A stretch of DNA of 64,000 nucleotides from an uncultured Hyphomicrobiales bacterium (GTDB lineage Bacteria > Pseudomonadota > Alphaproteobacteria > Rhizobiales > Xanthobacteraceae), in the NCBI GenBank assembly GCA_903929045.1, contig CAIYTE010000028.1, positions 1 to 64,000 on the forward strand, written 5' to 3'. The notes under the pieces are model-generated. The model was given only the letters and a program-made list of their open reading frames with translations, made no database searches and was not told the DNA's origin. Positions 26,908 through 35,027 of this stretch are shown here, piece by piece (position 1 is the first letter of the stretch; every line of letters begins with the position of its first letter). A program made the position numbers and the translations under genes.

Positions 26908-28089
26908 TTACTTCCTCACATCGGCGAAGGCTTCGTCGAGCCGGTCGAGCGCTTCGTTGAGCACCGAGCGCGGCGTGGCGAAGTTGAAGCGCAGCCAGTT
27001 GTCGCCGCCCGGGCCGAATTGCGGCCCGGGGCTGGCGAAGATGCGGGCGCGGTCGGCGACCCGGTCGGCCACATCCTTGGCCGCGAGTCCGGTGCCGGAA
27101 AAATCGACCCAGCCGAGATAGGTGGCGTCGAGCTTCATCGACTGCGCGCCGGGCGCGGCCTTCTCGATGCGGGCGTCGAGCGTTTGGCGGTTGGCGTCGA
27201 GATAAGGCAGCAGCGCGTCGAGCCAGGCTTCGCCGGTGCGCCAAGCCGCTTCGGTCGCCAGCATGCCGAACAGATTGTACGAAGACAGCCCGGCCGCGCC
27301 GATGCGGGCGTCCAGCTTGCGCTTGATGTCCTTGTTCGACGTGAAGCAGGCGCCGACATGCGCGCCGGCAAGATTGAAGGTTTTGGTCGCGGCGACGCAG
27401 GTGATGAGCCGGCCGGCGATCTCCGGCGCGGCGGTCAACGTCGGCGTGTGTTTGGCGCCGGGGAAAACGAGATCGCAGTGGATCTCGTCGGACACCAGAA
27501 TAAGATCATGCTCGGCGCAGAAGGTCGCGAGTTCGCGCAATTCCTGCGGCGACCAGACCGTGCCGCCGGGGTTATGCGGGCTGCACAGGAAGACGATCTT
27601 GGTGCGCGGCGTCAGCTTTTTGGCCAACGCCTGCAAATCCATCACGTAGCGGCCGTTCGACTCGACAAGGTGGGAGTCGAGGATGCGCCGGTCATTGGCC
27701 GGGATGATGCGGCGGAAGGCGTGATAGACAGGCGGAAACAGGACGACCTCGTCGCCCGGCTCGGTGACGGCCTGCAGGATGAGGCCGAGCCCCGAGACGA
27801 TGCCCGGCGTCGGGCTGACCCAGGCCGGGTCGATGGTCAGGTTGTGACGTTTGGCCAGCCAGGCGGTCAGCGCCTCGGCCCAGCTCCCGGTATCGGCGTA
27901 ATAGCCATGGGTGGCGCGCTGCACTTCGGCAAACAGCGCGTCGGTGACGCCCGGAGGCGCGGCGAAATCCATGTCCGCGACCCACATGGCGATGGCGTCC
28001 GGCGCGGTGATGCCCGACAGCTTGGCCACGTTGTCCCACTTGGTGGCATGCGTGCCGCGGCGATCAATGACCTGGTCGAAGTCGAACAT
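26908..28089 (-). CDS. MalY/PatB-type PLP-dependent aminotransferase or cystathionine beta-lyase
   Basis: 393 residues from the ATG at 28089. The N-terminus MFDFDQVIDRRGTHATKWDN and the segment AMWVADMDFAAPPGVTDAL are diagnostic of the MalY/PatB branch of class I/II aminotransferases. The PLP lysine is Lys236 in AATKTFNLAGAHVG. Members cleave the C-S bond of cystathionine or other cysteine conjugates, releasing a thiol, pyruvate and ammonia; some are true aminotransferases. The neighbouring C26 amidase (seven bases downstream) could act on gamma-glutamyl conjugates, which would make a small conjugate-breakdown pair. That link is inference. Confidence 0.88.
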   Translation of the reverse strand: MFDFDQVIDRRGTHATKWDNVAKLSGITAPDAIAMWVADMDFAAPPGVTDALFAEVQRATHGYYADTGSWAEALTAWLAKRHNLTIDPAWVSPTPGIVSGLGLILQAVTEPGDEVVLFPPVYHAFRRIIPANDRRILDSHLVESNGRYVMDLQALAKKLTPRTKIVFLCSPHNPGGTVWSPQELRELATFCAEHDLILVSDEIHCDLVFPGAKHTPTLTAAPEIAGRLITCVAATKTFNLAGAHVGACFTSNKDIKRKLDARIGAAGLSSYNLFGMLATEAAWRTGEAWLDALLPYLDANRQTLDARIEKAAPGAQSMKLDATYLGWVDFSGTGLAAKDVADRVADRARIFASPGPQFGPGGDNWLRFNFATPRSVLNEALDRLDEAFADVRK

Positions 28090-28205
28090 GGGCGTGGGGG
28101 CTCCCGGACTGCAGAACCCATTGATGGAAGCAGCCGCGGGGCCGGTCAAGGCATCCGGACGCGGCACGGCCCTAAATCGGGTCGGCTATGCGCTGTTTGC
28201 GGGGC

Positions 28206-29147
28206 CTAGAAGAAGCCGACCGACTCGCAGCCGGTGCCGGCCTGGAAGCTGTGCTTCACCGTGGCCGAGGGCAGGTCGATGATATGCATTGAACCGTCGC
28301 CCTGACAGCCGACGAAAATCTCGTTGCCCCGGAAGGCAAAGTCCATCGGCTGACTGCCGACTGGCACGGCCTTCTGCGCCGCGAAGTCGGCGTCGATGAT
28401 GTGCAGCATGTTGCTGTTGAGGTTGCTGACGACGACGCGCTTGCCGTCGGGCGAATAGCGGGCGATCTGCGCCGGCTTGGCCGCGCCTTCGAGCGTTACT
28501 TCGCGGACAACCTTTTCCGACGCGACGTCGATGACGAAGATGACCGGTTTGTCGTCGCTGACAGCAACAATGGTCTTGCCGTCGTTGGACACGGCAATGC
28601 CGGCGAGCGGCTGCGGCGTCTTGATCTGGCCGAGCAGTTTGCGGTTCGGCAGGTCGATGATGGAGACGGAGGCGTCTTCCTCGTTGTCGGTGTACAGCCG
28701 CTTCCCGTCAGGCGCGATGCAAAGACGATGGCCGTTGGTCGAGCCGGAGTCGATGGCGTAAGCGAGCGTGTTGGTCTTCGGGTCGATGGCGGCGACGACC
28801 GCGCTGTTCTCGCAGGTGATGTAGATCATGCCGTCGGCGCCGAGGCGTACAGTATGCGGCGCGCGCAACGGCGATAGATCGATGCTGTCGACGACTTCGC
28901 GCTTGATGAGGTCGATGACGTGCAAAGTGTGGCCGGGGTTCGGGTTACGGCCGTGAATGCCGTCGCCGTAGATCGGCACATAGGCGCGGTTGGTTTCCGG
29001 GATCACGAGCAGTTCATGCACCGTGCGCTGGAAGCCGTCGAGCACGGTTTCCGTGACGTAGGTCTGCGGATTGATGAATAGGATTTTCGCGCCGATCTTG
29101 TCGACCGCGATCATGCCGCGAACAGTGCTGGTGTTGGTCATATCCAT
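28206..29147 (-). CDS. YVTN-family beta-propeller protein
   Basis: 313 residues built from repeated beta-propeller blades, with recurrent patterns such as VSIIDLPNRKLLGQIKTPQP, NDGKTIVAVSDDKPVIFVID and SPDGKRVVVSNLNSNMLHII. This is the YVTN/lactonase-like (cytochrome d1-like) fold. There is no signal peptide, so it appears cytosolic. The start may be the ATG at 29147 or 29141. Some related propellers are lactonases, but catalytic metal ligands cannot be assigned here. It lies between a tricarboxylate receptor and a MalY-like gene on the same strand. Confidence 0.8.
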   Translation of the reverse strand: MDMTNTSTVRGMIAVDKIGAKILFINPQTYVTETVLDGFQRTVHELLVIPETNRAYVPIYGDGIHGRNPNPGHTLHVIDLIKREVVDSIDLSPLRAPHTVRLGADGMIYITCENSAVVAAIDPKTNTLAYAIDSGSTNGHRLCIAPDGKRLYTDNEEDASVSIIDLPNRKLLGQIKTPQPLAGIAVSNDGKTIVAVSDDKPVIFVIDVASEKVVREVTLEGAAKPAQIARYSPDGKRVVVSNLNSNMLHIIDADFAAQKAVPVGSQPMDFAFRGNEIFVGCQGDGSMHIIDLPSATVKHSFQAGTGCESVGFF

Positions 29148-29236
29148 CCCGGTCTAAACAAGCGCGCTTCTTTGGCGCGCGGTGCCATGCGAATAGCACC
29201 GCCACAGAAATAAATCGAGATGCGGTCAGGAGCCGG

Positions 29237-30199
29237 CTACTTGATGCCGGCGGCCTTGATCAGTTTTTCGTTGGATGAAAGCTCTTTGATCACGAGCTGG
29301 TCGAGCTCGGTGGGCGTGAGCGGCATCGGCGACACAGCCAGCTGCTTCATTCTGGCCTGCATGGCCGGCGTCGCCATCACCTTCGCGGCCGCATCATGGA
29401 ATTTGTTGATGACGGCGCGCGGCGTTTTCGACGGCATGAAAACGGCATACCAGATGGGAGTTTCCGCATCCTTGAGGCCGAGGTCGGCCGGTGTCGGAAC
29501 GTCGGGGAGTTCGGGCGCGCGCGTCGGTGTCGACACCACGAGCGCGATCGCGCGTCCATCCTTGATCAAAGGCAGCGCCGTCGAGATCGGGCAGAAATAG
29601 AAATCGATGCGGCCGCCGAGCAGATCGGTGATCGCTTCCGGACCGCCCTTATACGGCACATGCGTCGCCTGTATGCCTGCGGCCAGATCGAAACGCTCGG
29701 CGCTGATATGGGTCGCGGTGCCGACGCCGGCAGAGCCGTAATTGATCGAACCCGGTTTGGCTTTGGCGGCGGCGATGTAGTCCTGTGCCGTCTTCCAGCC
29801 TTTGGCCGGATTGACGATCATGACGTTGGCGTTCTGTCCGATCATGAAGACCCCGGACAGATCCTTGGCGATGTTGTAATTCGTGCTGACGATGAAAGGC
29901 GCGATGGTGTGCGCCGAGGAATTGGCGAGGATGGTGTAGCCGTCGGGTTCGGCGCTCACGACCGCGCCTGTCCCGAGCGTGCCGCCGGCGCCACCGCGGT
30001 TTTCGACGACGATGGTCTGGCCGAGTTCGGCGCTCATGCCGTCGAACAGCGCGCGGGGAATGACGTCGGTGGCGCTGCCGGCGCCAAAGGGAATGAAGGC
30101 CCGGATCGGCTTGTCGGGGTAAGTCTGCGCGAACGCCGCGGAGGAGAGCGCAAGGCTCAACGCAACGGTCGCGAATTGATAACGCCAAGCCAAGGTCAT
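29237..30199 (-). CDS. tripartite tricarboxylate transporter (Bug/TctC) substrate-binding protein
   Basis: 320 residues from the ATG at 30199. A signal peptide ends at AFA before QTYPDKPIRAFIPFGAGSAT. The Bug-family fingerprints follow: FGAGSATDVIPRAL, VVENRGGAGGTLGTG, and INYGSAGVGTATHISAERFD with THVPYKGGPEAITDLLGGR. Bug receptors bind carboxylates in the periplasm and deliver them to TctA/TctB membrane proteins. No TctA or TctB gene is in the window, so it is an orphan receptor. Its neighbours, an aldolase and a YVTN protein, may process the same compound. Confidence 0.93.
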   Translation of the reverse strand: MTLAWRYQFATVALSLALSSAAFAQTYPDKPIRAFIPFGAGSATDVIPRALFDGMSAELGQTIVVENRGGAGGTLGTGAVVSAEPDGYTILANSSAHTIAPFIVSTNYNIAKDLSGVFMIGQNANVMIVNPAKGWKTAQDYIAAAKAKPGSINYGSAGVGTATHISAERFDLAAGIQATHVPYKGGPEAITDLLGGRIDFYFCPISTALPLIKDGRAIALVVSTPTRAPELPDVPTPADLGLKDAETPIWYAVFMPSKTPRAVINKFHDAAAKVMATPAMQARMKQLAVSPMPLTPTELDQLVIKELSSNEKLIKAAGIK

Positions 30200-30293
30200 G
30201 ACGGGCAGCCCCTCTGCAGTCACGCCGCGCCGGCACGCAGCTCACGACGGCATTATGGCCGAACCGTTTTGACCAGCAAGCTGCGCTTAAGTC

Positions 30294-31130
30294 TTAGCGG
30301 CGTGATTTTTTCTTCTTCGCGAGGGACTTTTTAGGCCGGGACTTTTTCGCGGCGGGCTTCTTTGTCGCCGCTTTGGCCTTGCGCGCGGGCGCTTTCGCAG
30401 CCGGGTGCCAGTCGCCTTCGGCCTTGGCGAGGCGCGTCATCCAGTATTCCCAGGCGCGTGCCACCGGGCCGGGACGCAGGTTGTATTCGCCGGCCAGTTC
30501 GGTTTCTGCGGGCGTCAGCGGTGAGACATGGCCGAGATTGTGCGCCTCGATCTGCATTGCGCCGTTTCGTGCGGTGTAGATGGTGCGGAACGTCAGTTCT
30601 TCGAGCGTCTTGCCGGCGGTGGTGGCGCCGTGGCGGCGCATCAGCACCATCCAGTTCGGCCCCAGCGCCTCGGCAAGCGACGCGCCTTCCTCGGGCTTGG
30701 CGACGATCAAGGTGGTGTCGCCGAAGTCGTCGCGGCTGTCCCAGAACGGCACCGACGCGCCCATGGTCGCGCCGAGGTGATAGACGGGCTTGAGCTGCAT
30801 GCCCGAAATACAGAAGGGCAAAATGGCCGCCGAATGATGGTGACAGACGGCGTTGACGTCCGGTCGGGCCTTGTAGATCTCGCCATGGATCACGCGTTCG
30901 CCGTACAGCCGCGCTTCGATCGGCTTGATGATCTCGGAGTCCAGCGTGAATTCCTGGATGTCCTCGGGCTGCACCAGCTCCGGGCTGCGCGAGCACGACA
31001 TCAGATAACGGCCCGGGTTGGTCGGATGCCGCATGGTGACGTGACCGAAAGCGTCGAGCACGCCCTCATTGGCGATCATGCGGTTGGCGCGCGCGATAAC
31101 GTCCTTGGCCTGGTCGAGCGTCATGGTCAT
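30294..31130 (-). CDS. class II aldolase/adducin family protein with lysine-rich tail
   Basis: 278 residues. The first 240 form the class II aldolase fold: VIARANRMIANEGVLDAFGH, the zinc histidines in AVCHHHSAAILPFC and the third in LMRRHGATTAGKTLEELTFR. These enzymes cleave or isomerise phosphorylated or hydroxy-acid substrates using zinc. The last 35 residues are an unusual basic tail rich in Lys-Lys-Ala (KAATKKPAAKKSRPKKSLAK). That is not part of the family and resembles histone H1-like tails; two small lysine-rich proteins lie just across the divergent gap. Substrate unknown. Confidence 0.87.
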   Translation of the reverse strand: MTMTLDQAKDVIARANRMIANEGVLDAFGHVTMRHPTNPGRYLMSCSRSPELVQPEDIQEFTLDSEIIKPIEARLYGERVIHGEIYKARPDVNAVCHHHSAAILPFCISGMQLKPVYHLGATMGASVPFWDSRDDFGDTTLIVAKPEEGASLAEALGPNWMVLMRRHGATTAGKTLEELTFRTIYTARNGAMQIEAHNLGHVSPLTPAETELAGEYNLRPGPVARAWEYWMTRLAKAEGDWHPAAKAPARKAKAATKKPAAKKSRPKKSLAKKKKSRR

Positions 31131-31260
31131 CTGCGTTTCCTCGGGACTTTCCGTGAGATTTTCCGCCTTCTAGCGCGTTTAACGCCGCACCTGCCAGCCC
31201 CAATGGAACTCTTTTGCGTTGCGGGGATTGTTCCCCCGTTACGAGGCGCTGGAGTGCTTG

Positions 31261-31554
31261 ATGGCTCGCAGAAAAGTACAGTCCGAGACGATGGTCGATG
31301 TGTTCTGGGCCTTCGTTCGCGACAATCCGAAACTGGCAACGACTTTGGCTTTCGAACTCGGTTCGCTGGCCGGTACGGCCGTGCGGAATTCGTCGCAGGC
31401 CAAGAAAGCGATCAAGAGCGGCGCCAAGCGCGTGCCGCAAGCCATGTCCGACGCGATGCCGGCGGTGGTGTCCAGTGCATTGAAATTCCTGCCGGCCCCT
31501 TCGAGTGAGCCGCGCAAGACCAAACGGCCGCGCAAGAAGGCCGCAGCCCAATAA
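31261..31554 (+). CDS. small basic protein of unknown function
   Basis: 97 residues from the ATG at 31261 (MARRKVQSETMVDVFWAFVR); an upstream in-frame ATG at 31219 lacks a clear ribosome site. A central region mixes hydrophobic and small residues (LATTLAFELGSLAGTAVRNS). It is flanked by a basic head and a Lys/Arg-rich tail (PRKTKRPRKKAAAQ). No family recognised. With the next gene and the lysine-tailed aldolase it forms a local group of basic proteins. A nucleoid- or granule-associated role is possible but unproven. Confidence 0.65.
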   Translation: MARRKVQSETMVDVFWAFVRDNPKLATTLAFELGSLAGTAVRNSSQAKKAIKSGAKRVPQAMSDAMPAVVSSALKFLPAPSSEPRKTKRPRKKAAAQ

Positions 31555-31621
31555 ATCTGCCGCATGCCGGACTCGTCCCGGTTCAATCCCCATCATCAAA
31601 CAATTTCCCAAGGAGCAGACC

Positions 31622-31918
31622 ATGGCTAAACGCAAGAAAAAAGCAGTCGCGAAGAAGCGGGCCGCCGTATCGGCGAGTTTTGTGCAGGTGGCCGAACGCG
31701 CGGTGATCTCGCAATCGACCAAGATGCTCAATGCCGCTAATCGCCAGTACAAGAAGCTGGTGCAGCAGGCGACGAAGGCGACCAATGACCGCAACAAGCG
31801 CAAGTATCTCGCCGCCGCGCTGTCGGCTGTTGCCATCGCGGGCGTTGTCGCCAACGATCTCAAGAAGCGGCTGGATGCGCGCCCGTCCGGCGCCAGCAAA
31901 AAGAAGAAGCGCCTTTAG
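31622..31918 (+). CDS. small lysine-rich protein of unknown function
   Basis: 98 residues from the ATG at 31622, with AAGGAGCAGACC directly upstream, a strong ribosome-binding site that decides the start. The head MAKRKKKAVAKKRAAVSA and tail ASKKKKRL are very basic. The middle is an amphipathic helix (VISQSTKMLNAANRQYKKLV) followed by a hydrophobic segment (LAAALSAVAIAGVVAND). It looks DNA- or polyanion-binding. It lies 67 bases after the preceding basic protein gene. Its stop overlaps the stop of the convergent DUF985 gene. Confidence 0.7.
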   Translation: MAKRKKKAVAKKRAAVSASFVQVAERAVISQSTKMLNAANRQYKKLVQQATKATNDRNKRKYLAAALSAVAIAGVVANDLKKRLDARPSGASKKKKRL

Positions 31919-32349
31919 GCTTTCTTCTCCGGCGACCAACCCGCCGGCGCCAGTTCAAAACCTTCAAACGTAAAGCCTGGCGCGACCGTGCACCCGACAA
32001 GGGTCCAGTCGCCCAGGCTTTCGGCTGCCTGCCAGGCCTGCGCCGGCACGATCACCTGCGGAATTTCGTCGCCGTGAATGTCGTTGCCGAGGCGGATGAT
32101 TTCCTCATTCGCGCCGTCGACAATGGAGAGCTTTAGCGGCGCACCGGCGTGATAATGCCAGATCTCTACGGCGTCGACGCGGTGCCAATGCGAGCGCTCG
32201 CCGCGCGCCAGTAGAAACAGGATCGCGGTCGATGCAGCCCGGCCGTCCGGTGCGTGCGTATCGCGGAACGTCTCGCGATAATGCCCGCCCTCCGGATGGG
32301 GCTCGAGCGAGAGCTTGGCGATCATTTCCGCGGCGGTGGGATTTTTCAT
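31915..32349 (-). CDS. cupin-fold DUF985 protein
   Basis: 144 residues matching the DUF985 cupin family: LEPHPEGGHYRETFRD at the start, ILFLLARGERSHWHRVDAVE with metal-type histidines, EIWHYHAGAPLKLSI, and LVGCTVAPGFTFEGFELAP at the end. These are small single-domain cupins whose substrate is not established. The stop overlaps that of the convergent lysine-rich gene. A repeat element at 32351-32440 separates it from gloB upstream. Confidence 0.88.
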   Translation of the reverse strand: MKNPTAAEMIAKLSLEPHPEGGHYRETFRDTHAPDGRAASTAILFLLARGERSHWHRVDAVEIWHYHAGAPLKLSIVDGANEEIIRLGNDIHGDEIPQVIVPAQAWQAAESLGDWTLVGCTVAPGFTFEGFELAPAGWSPEKKA

Positions 32350-32350
32350 T

Positions 32351-32442
32351 TGTCATGGCCGGGCTTGTCCCGGTCATCCCGCTTAGTTTCAAAAAGATTG
32401 CCCGCCTGAGCGGGGTCACCGGGACAAGCCCGGTGACGACAG
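32351..32442. repeat. intergenic inverted-repeat element
   Basis: Sixteen-base perfect arms CCGGGCTTGTCCCGGT (32359-32374) and ACCGGGACAAGCCCGG (32418-32433), each itself nearly palindromic, enclose about 43 bases. Outer bases TGTCAT and GTGACGACA extend the pairing imperfectly. It fills the gap between gloB and the DUF985 gene up to the gloB stop codon. It belongs to the intergenic repeat families seen elsewhere in the window. Confidence 0.7.
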
Positions 32443-32445
32443 TTT

Positions 32446-33213
32446 CTAGAACTTGTTTTTACGCTCGCGGATTTCGGCGAACACGTCGGCCGCGGGCTTG
32501 CCCGCCATGCCGAGCGTTGCCGCGACTTCAGGCACGTCGGCGCGCAGGAAGACGTTGGCCTTCTTCTCGTCGCCAATAGTGACGGGAATGGTAGGCTCGC
32601 CTTTCGCCAGTTGTTGCTTGGTCAGTTCGTCGCGCGCCAGCAACGCCTTGTTGTTCGGCTCGATGGTCTTGGCGAATTTGATGTTGGCCGCGGTGTATTC
32701 GTGGCCGCAATAGACCCGTGTATCGTCGGGCAGATCGCGCAGTTTGAGCAGCGATTGCCACATCATCGGCATGGTGCCTTCGATGACGCGGCCGCAGCCG
32801 ATGGCGAACAACGTGTCGCCGGCAAAGGCGATCTTCTCGCTGTGAAACCAAAAAGTAATGTGGCCGCTGGTGTGGCCGGGCGTCTCGATGACATTCGCCG
32901 TCAGTTTTCCGACCGTAACCTTGTCGCCTTCGTGCACGGTCTCATCGACGCCGGGGATTTTCGCGGCTTCCGCCGCCGGCGCGACGACGCGGCATTTGTA
33001 CTTGTCCTTGAGCGCCATGATGCCGTCGGTGTGGTCGGCGTGATGGTGGGTGACCAGAATGTCGGTCAGCTTCCAGCCGGTTTCTTTCAGCGCGGCCTCA
33101 ATGGGGGCTGCTTCCGGCGCGTCGATGGCGGCAGTGGCGCCCGTCTCAGGGTCATGCAGCAGCACCCCGTAATTGTCTGAAAGGCAGCGGAACAGGCGGG
33201 TCTGCGCGGGCAT
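32446..33213 (-). CDS. gloB: hydroxyacylglutathione hydrolase (glyoxalase II)
   Basis: 255 residues from the ATG at 33213, preceded by GAGGATTTCGCC; upstream in-frame codons lie in a repeat. The metallo-beta-lactamase metal motif is THHHADHTDG, with further ligands in ETPGHTSGHITFW, FAGDTLFAIGCGR and YCGHEYTAANIKFA. The C-terminal substrate domain (PNNKALLARDELTKQQLAKG) is complete. It hydrolyses S-lactoylglutathione to lactate and glutathione, the second step of methylglyoxal detoxification. It is divergent from a methyltransferase gene, an arrangement often seen in Rhizobiales. Confidence 0.95.
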   Translation of the reverse strand: MPAQTRLFRCLSDNYGVLLHDPETGATAAIDAPEAAPIEAALKETGWKLTDILVTHHHADHTDGIMALKDKYKCRVVAPAAEAAKIPGVDETVHEGDKVTVGKLTANVIETPGHTSGHITFWFHSEKIAFAGDTLFAIGCGRVIEGTMPMMWQSLLKLRDLPDDTRVYCGHEYTAANIKFAKTIEPNNKALLARDELTKQQLAKGEPTIPVTIGDEKKANVFLRADVPEVAATLGMAGKPAADVFAEIRERKNKF

Positions 33214-33277
33214 GGCGAAATCCTCTTTAGAATGGCGTGTTAACCGTATGACGTGATGCTGATCTATACGCCGCTCA

Positions 33278-33348
33278 TTCCCGCGCAAGCGGGAATCCAG
33301 GTCCAAGATCACGTTATATGCGATCCTGGGTCCCCGCTTTCGCGGGGA
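33278..33348. repeat. intergenic double-hairpin repeat
   Basis: Two adjacent hairpins, ATTCCCGC-GCAA-GCGGGAAT (33278-33297) and TCCCCGC-TTTC-GCGGGGA (33331-33348), lie in the divergent gap between gloB and the methyltransferase gene. The CGCTTTCGCG core also appears at 5041 and 20801. They may form structured 5' leaders on either transcript. Confidence 0.65.
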
Positions 33349-33391
33349 CGAGCGGGTTAGGAATGCTCCGCTTTCGTGGTAGTTTTGCCTC

Positions 33392-34123
33392 ATGTCGATC
33401 GACGTCGTGGACCTGCGGAATTTCTATGGCCAGCGCCTCGGCGTTGTGGCCCGCCGCTTTATTGGCCGCGGCATCCGCAGCCTGTGGCCTGACAATACCG
33501 GGCAGCGCGTCCTCGGCGTCGGCTATGCGACGCCTTATCTCGGACTGTTCCGCGAGGAAGCCGAGCGCTGCCTTGCTTTCATGCCCGCCGGGCAGGGTGT
33601 GGTGAAATGGCCGACGGCGCGGCCCGCGCTCTCGGCGCTGGTCGATGAAAACGATCTGCCGCTGCCGGACGGCGCGGTCGATCGCGTGCTGCTGGTGCAC
33701 GGCCTTGAGATGACTAACGATCCGGCGGCACTGCTGCGCGAAGTCTGGCGCGTGCTGGCGGCCGGCGGGCGCATTTTGGCCGTGGTACCGAACCGGCGCG
33801 GCGTCTGGGCGCGCATGGACACGACGCCGTTCGGGCATGGCCGGCCTTACTCGCGGTCGCAGATCAACCAGTTGCTGCGCGAGACCTGGTTCACGCCGAC
33901 TGGCTGGAGCGAAGCGCTTTATGTGCCGCCGGTGCCGCGTGGCTGGTTCTTGCGCTCGGCGGTGGCGTGGGAGCGCACAGGCGCAACATTATCGGCGCCG
34001 TTCAACGGCGTGCATCTGGTGGAAGCGACCAAGCAGGTCTATCGCGCGATTCCCGCACGCCGCGAGAAGCGGCGCTTGGTGCCGCGGCTGGAGCCGGTGC
34101 TGGCGCCGTCGCCCGGCACATAA
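33392..34123 (+). CDS. class I SAM-dependent methyltransferase
   Basis: 243 residues. The SAM-binding region is QRVLGVGYATPYLGLFREEA, the acidic and motif II/III parts are ALVDENDLPLPDGAVDRVLL and VWRVLAAGGRILAVVPNRRG. The pattern is UbiE/BioC-like. It is next to and divergent from gloB. Substrate unknown; function has not been inferable from this conserved pairing. A bidirectional terminator follows. Confidence 0.88.
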   Translation: MSIDVVDLRNFYGQRLGVVARRFIGRGIRSLWPDNTGQRVLGVGYATPYLGLFREEAERCLAFMPAGQGVVKWPTARPALSALVDENDLPLPDGAVDRVLLVHGLEMTNDPAALLREVWRVLAAGGRILAVVPNRRGVWARMDTTPFGHGRPYSRSQINQLLRETWFTPTGWSEALYVPPVPRGWFLRSAVAWERTGATLSAPFNGVHLVEATKQVYRAIPARREKRRLVPRLEPVLAPSPGT

Positions 34124-34133
34124 CGCTCGAAAT

Positions 34134-34163
34134 AAAAATGCCCGGCGCGAACCGGGCATTTTT
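34134..34163. terminator. bidirectional rho-independent terminator
   Basis: AAAAATGCCCGG (from 34134) pairs with CCGGGCATTTTT (34152-34163) around a six-base loop. It is A-rich on one side and T-rich on the other, so it can end both the methyltransferase transcript and the convergent DUF4167 transcript. Confidence 0.85.
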
Positions 34164-34184
34164 ATTTCATTGATACAGTTTTGA

Positions 34185-35027
34185 TCAGTCCGGCTGGCTG
34201 TCGCCGCCGTCGGCAGGGGCTGCGCCCTGCGGCGCGACGTTGCCGAAATTATCCGGACGCTGCTGGAAGCCGCCGCCCGGGCGATGGCGCCGGCGCCGGC
34301 GATGACCGAGGCGATCCTGCCCGCCGCCTTCCTGACCATTCTGCTGGCCGTTCTGAACGTCGCCCTGCGCGCTGTTGAAATCGGGCTGCGGCTGGCCGCC
34401 GCCGGTGATGAAGGCGGGAAGCGCGGTCACATCCGCTATCGCGGCATTGCCGTTCTGGTTCGGCTGCTGTTGCGGGTACGGCTGGCGCGGCTGCTGATGT
34501 TGCTGCGGACGCGGCTGATGCTGATCGCGCGGCGGGAAGGGCTGCGCATCGCGCGGGATGAAGGGCTGCTGTTGCGGCTGGTGGTTCTGAATCACCTGCG
34601 GCTGCGGAGCGAAGCCCGGCTCATTCTGTACATTGAACGGCTGGCCATCATCGTCGTCATCGAAGCTGTCGTCGGCAGCGCCCTGGGGCTGCCCGCCTTG
34701 CGGCTGCTGGTTCTGCTGATTGTTCTGATACGGATTCTGCTGCCGGAACTGTTCCTGCGCCGTCGCGATCAGGCGGAAATAATGTTCGGCGTGCTGATAA
34801 TAGTTTTCCGCGGCGACCGGATCGCCGGAGCTCTGCGAGTCGCGCGCGAGCTGGATGTATTTTTCCGCGATGGTCGAGGCCGTGCCGCGAATTTTAACGT
34901 CGGGGCCGTTCGACTCGTAAACCCGCGTCAGGGGATTTTGGCTTTTGCGGTGCTGATTATTATTATTGTGATTGCTGTGATTATTATTGTTGTTACGTCC
35001 GCGCATGCGCTTTTGACCGTTTCTCAT
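34185..35027 (-). CDS. DUF4167 domain protein with low-complexity Asn/Gln tail
   Basis: 280 residues. The N-terminus MRNGQKRMRGRNNNNNHSNH leads into the DUF4167 core with NPLTRVYESNGPDVKIRGTA, TIAEKYIQLARDSQSSGDPV and AENYYQHAEHYFRLIATAQE. The remainder is disordered, rich in Gln, Asn and Pro, with a short acidic block (DDSFDDDDDG) and an Arg/His-rich end (LGHRRRRRHRPGG). The family is found in alphaproteobacteria beside prmC and has no firm function; the charge pattern suggests RNA or ribosome contact. The AAT-type triplet run near 34950-35000 could be length-variable. Confidence 0.9.
   Translation of the reverse strand: MRNGQKRMRGRNNNNNHSNHNNNNQHRKSQNPLTRVYESNGPDVKIRGTASTIAEKYIQLARDSQSSGDPVAAENYYQHAEHYFRLIATAQEQFRQQNPYQNNQQNQQPQGGQPQGAADDSFDDDDDGQPFNVQNEPGFAPQPQVIQNHQPQQQPFIPRDAQPFPPRDQHQPRPQQHQQPRQPYPQQQPNQNGNAAIADVTALPAFITGGGQPQPDFNSAQGDVQNGQQNGQEGGGQDRLGHRRRRRHRPGGGFQQRPDNFGNVAPQGAAPADGGDSQPD

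Noticed and set aside
34930-35000. CRISPR-like or minisatellite array at the AAT-rich stretch
   Set aside because: It is short triplet-type low complexity coding Asn/His runs in the DUF4167 protein, with no repeat-spacer structure.
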